A stretch of DNA of 64,000 nt from positions 9,362,001 through 9,426,000 of the forward strand of contig NW_022881625.1 in the NCBI RefSeq assembly GCF_003369915.1. Reading direction: 5' to 3'. Of this stretch, positions 56,981-64,000 are shown piece after piece. The notes beneath the pieces were generated by a model, which saw only the letters and a program-made list of their open reading frames with translations, was not told where the DNA came from and did no database searches. Within the stretch, counting starts at the first letter, position 1. Every line of letters starts with the position of its first letter. The DNA comes from Drosophila miranda (lineage: Eukaryota > Arthropoda > Insecta > Diptera > Drosophilidae). Both the position numbers and the translations under genes were made by a program.

Positions 56981-58102
56981 AAATCCATATGGATCACTGC
57001 ACCCAGCCGTTTCGTTATATAACACCATTTCGATCATCCTGCAGCTATGCCATAAATGCGGCTAAACTGAAACTGTAAACACTTTTGTATGCGACGTAAT
57101 AAAGACTTGAATGTACCCAAAGCACTAATCCATTCTGAGGATATGATGAGTGGAAATTATCTGTAAATTATCGTCGAACCATGGCTTGTGTGTATGTGCA
57201 GTGCCATACTTGAAACAAAATAGAATGTTATCTAAGGAAAAACACCTCTATTGCATTAACACAAAACAAGGAACCGGGTGCAAAGCGGATTCTCCCCAGT
57301 GGAACACTTGAAATGTTCAACCCATATCAAACGATAGACGATTATCAGCAGGCCAGCCGCTCCACTTCGCTGCCACCTGGTTGAATGTGTCCACTGCCCG
57401 TTCGATGCTCCTCCACACGCGTATACAAATTCAAATCCAAACGATCAACATCAATGAGGACGCCACTTTCCTGATAACTTGACCGCCATGTGAACGTTGG
57501 AATAGGAATTTTGTCACAGTTTAGAAACCTACCTACATGTGTTTTCGGCGTGATGAGTACGATGTGTGTTAAGAGCCAGATTAGATGCTCTCCAGGCGAT
57601 TTACGCCCATTCAATTATTTTGGTAGGTAATGCTATTATAATGCAATAAATAGAAAAATTCCCTGGAAATGAAGCCTTACGCCGAAAATGAAATACTCTT
57701 GTAAGTGGAATTCCACATAGATATATTGGATTTCTAGAATTGGAAGTATCCTGCATGCATGTGCTCCTAAAGTCAGATGACCAATAAATCTGTATCTTTT
57801 AAAATGGATGTTGGGCTCCCCACGCAACATACCCAACCATCTACATTTGGTACTTATGTATGAGCGTATAGTGATATTAAAGCACGATCCAGTACAAATT
57901 ATAGTTCTGGCTGATGTTTCCTACAGCAGATATACAATTTTCGTAGCGTAGCAAGATGAAATATAAAGTGCCTAAGTTCCGCGCAAATGTATAATCAGTA
58001 GCTCCAGATAGCCGACTGGCAGCGAACGGATTGTTATAGAGGCACTTGATTGTTCTTATAACAATAGGCGGGGTGTGTGTATTGGGGGTGGGTGGAGGTG
58101 GC

Positions 58103-58118
58103 GGTGGCATATCAGCAG
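58103..58118. repeat. Target-site duplication of LINE E, 3' side
   Basis: GGTGGCATATCAGCAG, partner at 63578-63593; the same site as in LINE copies A-D. Confidence 0.88.
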
Positions 58119-58601
58119 AATGAATCTGATCTCTCAGCTTTATTTTACGTGGCGGTTCCTCAGGGAGGGATTTCAACCACGGCGTCTAATGTTTATTTGC
58201 AGCTTAGCCTCGATTAGTGCGATATATATACATATATCACGCCATCACGCACCACCGCTACATACGCAGGAACCTGGTACGATGCGCCAGTTAGCGCCCG
58301 TAAAGAGAAGCTATAGCTATGTACATAGCGACTCTTCCGGTACCAATTGAAAGTATCCTGGTCGGGCATACAATCCCCTTGGTGAGGGGCGAGGTGTATC
58401 TAACACGTCTTCCGATCTATGGGTCTCGGCACCCGGTTGAGAGCGCAACTCCACGAGGAGCCTAGCGGCTCTCCCCGCGTAACGTTTGGGTATCAACCAC
58501 AGCCACCACGATACTCCCACTAGGGGGCCGACCTCAATGTGCAGCCTTGGAACTGCACAACCCGTGGTACCGATCTTAAGGACTCAGCTCGATCCTCCCT
58601 T

Positions 58602-61600
58602 TTAGCCCCGACCGGCCTGGATAGGGAATCCACCCAGCCCGTGCGCCGCTTGCGCGTTCAGCAGCTGCTGTCGCCTGGAGAACGCCAGTCCGGCGAACCC
58701 GTCGAGAGTCCGCATTCTCTCCTGAGAAGCCGTCACATCGGAGAAGGTCCAGTCGCCATCCGTGTACTTCACTCCAAGTCCATCGAGGTCTCGCAAGTCT
58801 GCATAAAGGGGACAAGCACATAGGAAGTGCTGCCAATCCTCGCGTTCTGCGCCGCATAGACATGCTGGCGTGTCGCTAAGGCTTCTTCCATGCAAAAATG
58901 CATTGAGCGATCCGTGGCCCGTCAGCAGGAACCCAGCGCGCAGCGTGAAGCCAAACCTTCGTTCGCTGTAAACGAAGCCTGCGTTCGGGATGAAGCGGTG
59001 CGTCACCCGACCTGGGGAGTCACCATCATCCCATCTGCGTTGCCACTCGCACAACAGGCCTTCGTCTAGTCGCGCCATCTTCTGCTTCCAGCTAAGATTT
59101 GCCAAATCTTCGCCGTACAGCCAATCGCTCTCCTCCAGCGGGTAGTCACGCTTTAGTTTGAAGCTGATTGCCAGGCGTCTGGCAACCAGATCAAACGGGG
59201 GGGCTCCAGCTAGTACTTGCAGCGCCATGGTGGACACTGTTCGGCATACCGGTAGGCATCCAATCAGGATGATCCTTTGGCACGCAAGCAGATGCCTCCT
59301 GGCAACCACTTGCGTCGTCGTCACGACAGACCAAACCGAGGCACCAAATAGTGCGCAGGGCACCATGAGTCCGGCATATATTGTCCGCTTTGCGCGGGGA
59401 CTGAGTCCCCAGTCAACCCGCAGTACGCGCGACAATGCCCCTACGACTCCGGTCAGCTTATCACGCAAGCCCGCTCGCCGACCGTGATGCCCAGGTACCG
59501 ATACTTGCGCTTATATGGCAGGCTTGCTCCAGCAAACCGTACCACTGGCGGCCGTCTAAGTATGCCTTTGAGCAGCATGATTGCCGTCTTGCTAGTTGAA
59601 ACGGCAACGCCGACTTCAACTCCCCAAGCGCCTACGATGGACATTAACTCACCTCCCTTTTGTTCGAGCTCTGATCGGGCATTCCCTTCGATGAGGAGGA
59701 GCAAGTCGTCAGCATACGCGCTGAGCGCACCAAGGGGCTCTAAGCGCTGGAGCAACACGTCCATTAAGATGTTCCATATAAATGGACCACTTATGGACCC
59801 CTGCGGGCAACCTCGTGTCACCGGAACAGTGGCTACTCCATGCCTACTGACGATGCTCGCACTCCGGCCGGAGAAGAAACTTTGCCACAAGCTTGCTTCT
59901 CGGCATCCCAGCTCAAGGAGGCGGCGTAGTGCAGCATTCCACTCGACGTTGTCGAAGGCTCCCTTGAAGTCCACGAAGACTCCGAGCACGTATTTCGGCC
60001 GGCTGGCCGAAACAGTACTCACGACGTGTTTCCAAGCATCCTCCACACAACGTCCTTGGCGAAAGCCAAATTGCCATCTGCAGCCATCCGGAATGGTGTC
60101 CTTCAGACGATTCACCATGATGCCCTCAAGCACTTTGCCCAGCACTGGCAACAGACAGATACCCCGATATGAGGTTGGATCGGTCCGGTCCTTATCGGGT
60201 CCCTTCAGAAGTGGAACCACCCTAGGATGCTTCCATTCCGTTGGGAAATACCCTGTCTCCAGGCAGCGGGAATACATCGCTGTCATGTGCTGAGGGATGG
60301 CACGCCACAATGCCTTGCAAATGGCACCTGTGATGCCGTCCATGCCGGGAGAGCGTCTGCTCTTCAACCTGGCGACGCATGCATCAACCTCGAAAGCTTC
60401 GAGGGCCGGTGGAGCCTCGATCGGGATGGCAATGTGTGCATTCGACTCCGCAACAGGAAAGAAGTTGCGAAGGAGCACACCCGCACAGTCGTGCCATGTT
60501 GCGACCAGCCAACCATCCGTTCGAAGGCATCCAATCTCCGTGCTCTTTTTGCGGCCTCGGCAAATCCTGTAGACGTGCCCCCATGGATCATCTCTGTTCT
60601 CTCCCACGAAGCGTCGCCAGTTGTCTTCCTTCGATCTCAGGATGAGCTTCTTGTACTGCGCTGAGGAGATCCTCAACGCGAGCACAAGTTCCTCTGCTGC
60701 GTCGGTCTCGTGCCGACGAGCGTCCTGGAGCCTTCGTCTCAGTCTCCTGACCTCTCGGCGTTTGGAGTGTAGTTCGGCAGTCCACCAAACTACTTTTCTC
60801 GCGGCTCTCGGTGTGCTGCGTCCCAGCACTCTGTCGCACACACTGTGCACTACAGAGCGCAGTGCAGACACTTGGTTGTCCAACGGCGATTCGGCGGTGT
60901 CTTCCGGTAATTCGGCTGTCTCCCTTACCACTTCCTCCTCGAACAATCGCCAGCGCGCATTGGAAAGCTTCCAGGACGGCACAGGAGCAATGGGCTCAAC
61001 TGCGTCGTTCGGGTCAGTCGTCACCACAACATGGATCATGTTGTGATCGCTGGTGTCCCATTCCTTCACTTCCCAATCGTATGTGGCCCACATAGTCGCA
61101 GCTTGGTTGACGATTGTCACATCGATGTCGCTTTGGCCTCTACGGTTATCGAATGTAAACACCCGACTGGCTTCATTGAGCACGCCGGCTCTCATCTCGG
61201 TTATCCACTCAGACAGCAGCTCACCCCGTGCATAGTTAGCTTGCCCCCGATTGTGTCCGGAGAGCTTGCTAAACCACGCTGGGGATACTGCGTTCGCGTC
61301 GAGCCCAAAGATGACAGGAGTGCGGCTGCCCAGCAGCAGCACCGCATCTAAGTACCTGAGGTACGGCGCCAAGTCGGTGTCGAATTGGCAGTACACGGAG
61401 CATAGGAAGATTGAGCCGAATCTTCCCGTAACTCTGACGCATACTCCAAAATCCGTGGTAAGGGTCTCCATTGGCATGCAGATGGCGTCCGGTTCGTCGA
61501 CGATGATAGCAGCTTTTCCTCGGCGGTCCTGGAATACTCGCATTCCAGAAGGAAGGCCGGTAATCCGCCCTGCTCCATCGACGTACGGCTCCTGGACCAG

Positions 61601-61693
61601 TGCGAACTGACGGCCAGAGCTGCGCATGATGGCTCCGAGTTCCATCACAGCCGCTCGGCCACGGCCACAATTAGCTTGGATGAAGCTAAACAT
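58602..61693 (-). pseudogene. LINE E ORF2: endonuclease and reverse transcriptase, one frameshift
   Basis: The APE-type endonuclease motifs are all present: QANCGRG, QEPYV, LDANAVSP, SDIDVT and TSDHN. The reverse transcriptase follows with GCPQGS and AYADD, then YLGITVGE. There a 25-bp deletion (near 59473) shifts the frame (stop at 59453). The rest, including the CLCGAEREDWQHFLCAC finger, is open from 59468 to 58602. The start ATG overlaps the ORF1 stop. Apart from the deletion the protein would be about 1020-1040 residues, as usual for the R1 clade. Confidence 0.87.
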
Positions 61694-63093
61694 TAATGTC
61701 TAGCTTGCACCCTCGCCAGTACCGCTGCGTAGATCGGGCACGCCGCTGACAGCATGGAATGTGCTGCAGGGTACCCCTTGAAGCGGCAGTTGCGGCAGTC
61801 CACGGGGTTGGGACACCGTGCAACGTTGTGGCCGTTCTGTCCACACCGGTGGCACACGTTCTCCTTAAGGCGACATTGCGACACCTTGTGGTCAAAGCCT
61901 GCACATCTGTGGCAGGCGTATGTTCGGACCAAGGAGCGGCAGCGGCATCTGAACCACTTTATGTACACGCATTCGTGCAACGCCTCCTGTGCCTTCGTGT
62001 CGACCTCTAGCGTCACGTTGATCGTGGCGCCGTCGGTGACCGACCAGGGTTTACTGCCCAGGTGAACCGACTTTTTAAATTCCGCGGCGGTCATGGTCTC
62101 CTCCAGGTTCTTCGCGAAGAGCTCCTCCATGAACTCTTCAGGTGTGATCGACGTGTCCACGTCATACACCACGACCTGAGGCTTGGTCTCCGGCCTCTTC
62201 TTGACCACCAGTCCTGCTTCGGCGAATTTGCTGCTGGCCACTACCTTCCTCAGTTCGCTCACTGAAGGGGTGCGAATAATCGCTCCTCCGCTCTTCAGCT
62301 CGCGAACCTCGTGAACGCGGACTCCAAGTGCCGGCACCACGGTCTTCTTTACACGCTCCACAAGCTCCTTGCTGGTCTCCTCCGGGTTCTTGCTCCTTAT
62401 TAGAGCAGACCAGGTATCCCTAGGCCTTGGGATCGGTGCAGCGACGGCGCTCGGTGCGGGCAGGCCTGGGAAGGCTGTCGCATACGCAGCGGTTGTGACG
62501 GCGGTGGTGCCCGTGTGGGCAGCAGCAGCGGGTCTCGGTGGAGGCGGCATCCTTGCCCTCTCCTCCAGGCACACCTTTTCTCCAGCCAGGGCCATGACCA
62601 ACTCGTCGTACCGGTTGGTAGCGACGAGGATTCCTATGGAAGCCTCTGGCGGCATCAGCCCCTTCAGCACAGCCTCGTTCACCGCCATCCTGATCGCAGA
62701 CATTTCCGCGATGATGGCCGAGTAGCCTGCCGCGACAATGCCAGTTGCCGGGCATGTGGCAGCGGCAGCGGTGGTGGCAGCGGTGGCAGCAGCGGTGGTG
62801 GCAGCGATGGTAGCAGCGGCGGCAGAGATACTGGCAGCGGTGGTGGCAGCGGCAGCGGCGGCGCCAGAGGTGCCTGGAGCCTCCTCAAAGGGGAGCGATG
62901 GTGGCGGCGATCTCTCGGCAGGGATCGGCAGCTCTCCGGCTATCCCAATCCCAAGCCCGATCTTTTTGGCTCCCTTTTTGGCGGCTGAGGACTTCGGCCG
63001 ACCCCGCCTGCGGGCGGGAACGCTCGACGACGAGCTCGCCCCTACACTAGCCAGGCTAGTGTCGCTGGCGTCGGCCTCCGTATCCACTTCCAT
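61693..63093 (-). CDS. LINE E ORF1: Gag-like RNA-binding protein (466 aa)
   Basis: Full length and open. The N-terminal part is acidic then basic (RRRGRPKSSAAKKG, like a nuclear or DNA-binding signal). It is followed by a low-complexity Ala/Thr tract of about 45 residues coded by GCN/ACN repeats at about 62740-62870, a central Gag-like region, and three zinc knuckles at the C-terminus (from CHRCAGFDHKVSQC). ORF1 proteins of this clade bind the element RNA and guide it to the nucleus. It ends TAATG, with the ORF2 start one base overlapped. Confidence 0.9.
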   Translation of the reverse strand: MEVDTEADASDTSLASVGASSSSSVPARRRGRPKSSAAKKGAKKIGLGIGIAGELPIPAERSPPPSLPFEEAPGTSGAAAAAATTAASISAAAATIAATTAAATAATTAAAATCPATGIVAAGYSAIIAEMSAIRMAVNEAVLKGLMPPEASIGILVATNRYDELVMALAGEKVCLEERARMPPPPRPAAAAHTGTTAVTTAAYATAFPGLPAPSAVAAPIPRPRDTWSALIRSKNPEETSKELVERVKKTVVPALGVRVHEVRELKSGGAIIRTPSVSELRKVVASSKFAEAGLVVKKRPETKPQVVVYDVDTSITPEEFMEELFAKNLEETMTAAEFKKSVHLGSKPWSVTDGATINVTLEVDTKAQEALHECVYIKWFRCRCRSLVRTYACHRCAGFDHKVSQCRLKENVCHRCGQNGHNVARCPNPVDCRNCRFKGYPAAHSMLSAACPIYAAVLARVQARH

Positions 63094-63145
63094 ACCCGGC
63101 TAGTTATGGCTCCCTCTATTGGCGTGACTCGACACTAAACGGCAC

Positions 63146-63346
63146 TAGTGGAGACGCGAACCAAAAGTCTCGGCGGAGACACGAACCGCAAGTTCTAGCG
63201 GAGACTAAAACCGAAAGTTTTAGCGGGGACACCAACCGAAAAGCTCCGAACTCAAGCCAAAGCTTCGAACCAAAGCTTCGAACTCGAACGTGCTGACGAA
63301 CTATTCCGACTTGCTGTCGAACTATTCGCACTTGTTGACGAACTAA
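63146..63346 (-). repeat. Short tandem repeats in the LINE 5' UTR
   Basis: Two sets on the + strand: about four copies of a 25-30-bp motif around GCGGAGACACGAACCG (63146-63242), and three copies of a 21-bp motif around TGCTGACGAACTATTC (63289-63346). Such repeats in LINE 5' UTRs often belong to the internal promoter; here that is inference. Confidence 0.6.
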
Positions 63347-63577
63347 GGTTCCGCACGTGGCTGTTTTTAGCGTTTATTTTACAAATATTAATTCGCAAAT
63401 AGCTGCTCTGTTTTTTCACCAAATTAACACGCGATTTCACTGGCGAACAGCGCGTGATCTCGCGGCAATTTTAATATATTTTCCACTTGGAAAAATCACT
63501 TTTTACTTTACTCGAACGACGGTATAGCGGACCGCTTGAAAAACACGTCTGCTTCGAGTGGCAGTCAAAAAGCAACT

Positions 63578-63593
63578 GGTGGCATATCAGCAG
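63578..63593. repeat. Target-site duplication of LINE E, 5' side
   Basis: GGTGGCATATCAGCAG, partner of 58103-58118. Confidence 0.88.
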
Positions 63594-63881
63594 TCATTTA
63601 ATTAGCTGTTTCAGATTCCGATTGCTTTTTGGGGACTTTTGCTTACGTTAAAGCGCGCTTTCCACACCTCTGCCTCCGCCGCCGTTCTAAAGGGAAACTG
63701 TAGAATCTGATTTACGACTCTCTCCAACTTCAAGTATTTCCCCCTCTGCCAGCGTGCCAGTTGTCCTCCAGCGTCGACGCTTTGGTTATCTCATGCAGGG
63801 CAATTTGTCAAGCCAAATAACGGTCTGCGTGTCAGTTTCAGTTCCATTTTGTGCATCACGAAGAACAGAACAGAACACAAC

Positions 63882-64000
63882 ATGTCCAAGGGATCGGTCC
63901 TACCACAGTATATAGCCGGTTTATCGGCCAGCTTTGGCGCCATCTGTATGGGCGCCTCAATCGGCTGGTCCGAAATTTGTAATTTCGAGTTCTTTAAGAG
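63882..64000 (+). CDS. Chimeric transporter-exon ORF, copy 12 (cut by window end)
   Basis: Open for 39 codons to the window edge, with M21I. The fusion at 63971/63972 is present, so at least one more unit follows beyond the window. Confidence 0.5.
   Translation, partial: MSKGSVLPQYIAGLSASFGAICMGASIGWSEICNFEFFK
63972..64000 (+). repeat. Array unit 13 (first 29 bp)
   Basis: Begins GAAATTTGTAATTTCG like every other unit, showing that the array does not end here. Confidence 0.85.

Larger units (their letters stand above)
58119..63577 (-). mobile_element. R1-clade LINE, copy E (5459 bp, nearly full length)
   Basis: It has a complete 5' UTR (63094-63577), ORF1, ORF2 with the full APE endonuclease, and a 3' UTR (58119-58601). 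It is flanked by the 16-bp duplication. The only clear defect is a 25-bp deletion in ORF2 near 59473. The element runs antisense to the host genes, so transcription from its 5' UTR would proceed towards RhoGAP copy 12. Confidence 0.88.
55107..63971 (+). repeat. Array unit 12 (8865 bp, with LINE E)
   Basis: It carries the only fully open RhoGAP copy (55509-56980; AATAAA 57088-57093) and the only nearly full-length LINE (58119-63577). The 3' flank (57094-58102) is of the kind seen in LINE-free units, not the diverged kind of units 5-7, and contains no gene. The transporter leader and exon occupy 63594-63971. Confidence 0.88.

Overview
The window looks like euchromatin-derived but heavily amplified DNA from a fruit fly (Drosophila). 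The genes have 62-70 nt GT-AG introns and AATAAA signals, and the retroelements are of fly type: an R1-clade LINE and a Ty3/gypsy element. There is no bacterial or viral gene organisation. The species is not proven by the sequence.

The dominant structure is a head-to-tail tandem array of a unit of about 3.44 kb. Twelve complete, deleted or expanded units lie between two partial ones: 1-2079, 2080-5515, 5516-8960, 8961-12365, 12366-13970, 13971-21077, 21078-33617, 33618-40748, 40749-44154, 44155-47271, 47272-52048, 52049-55106, 55107-63971 and 63972-64000. Each unit carries, on the + strand, (i) one gene for a Rho GTPase-activating protein most like the ARHGAP19 family (candidate fly orthologue RhoGAP54D, named from memory), (ii) a 3' flank of about 1.4 kb without convincing genes, and (iii) the promoter, leader and first 30 codons of an MFS sugar (trehalose/glucose-type) transporter. 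The transporter fragment is cut after codon 30, exactly where the next unit begins. This creates a 43-codon chimeric ORF at every unit junction.

The RhoGAP copies have diverged into classes. Only the copy at 55509-56980 is open through its conserved C-terminal part. Five complete copies, plus the partial copy at the left edge, have six instead of seven A in one homopolymer and would make a 339-residue protein with an intact GAP domain and a changed tail. The other copies carry nonsense mutations, frameshifts or deletions, and one unit (40749-44154) has lost the gene entirely.

An R1-clade non-LTR retrotransposon sits on the minus strand in five units. The four copies whose 5' end is truncated (16924-20683, 24068-33223, 36593-40354, 40896-43760) share the same insertion point and the same internal endonuclease deletion, so they were mostly copied with the array. 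A fifth, nearly full-length copy (58119-63577) has the same 16-bp target-site duplication but a different flanking haplotype. One truncated LINE is itself interrupted by a young Ty3/gypsy element (24181-29749). That element has 260-bp LTRs differing at one base, a tRNA-Pro-type primer site, and a single 1384-codon gag-pol ORF with a SAP domain at its start.

Taken together, this is an amplified gene family undergoing birth, death and exchange between units, with antisense retroelements embedded in it. Such a structure is typical of sex-linked or heterochromatin-adjacent amplified arrays in flies, but the chromosome cannot be read from the window.
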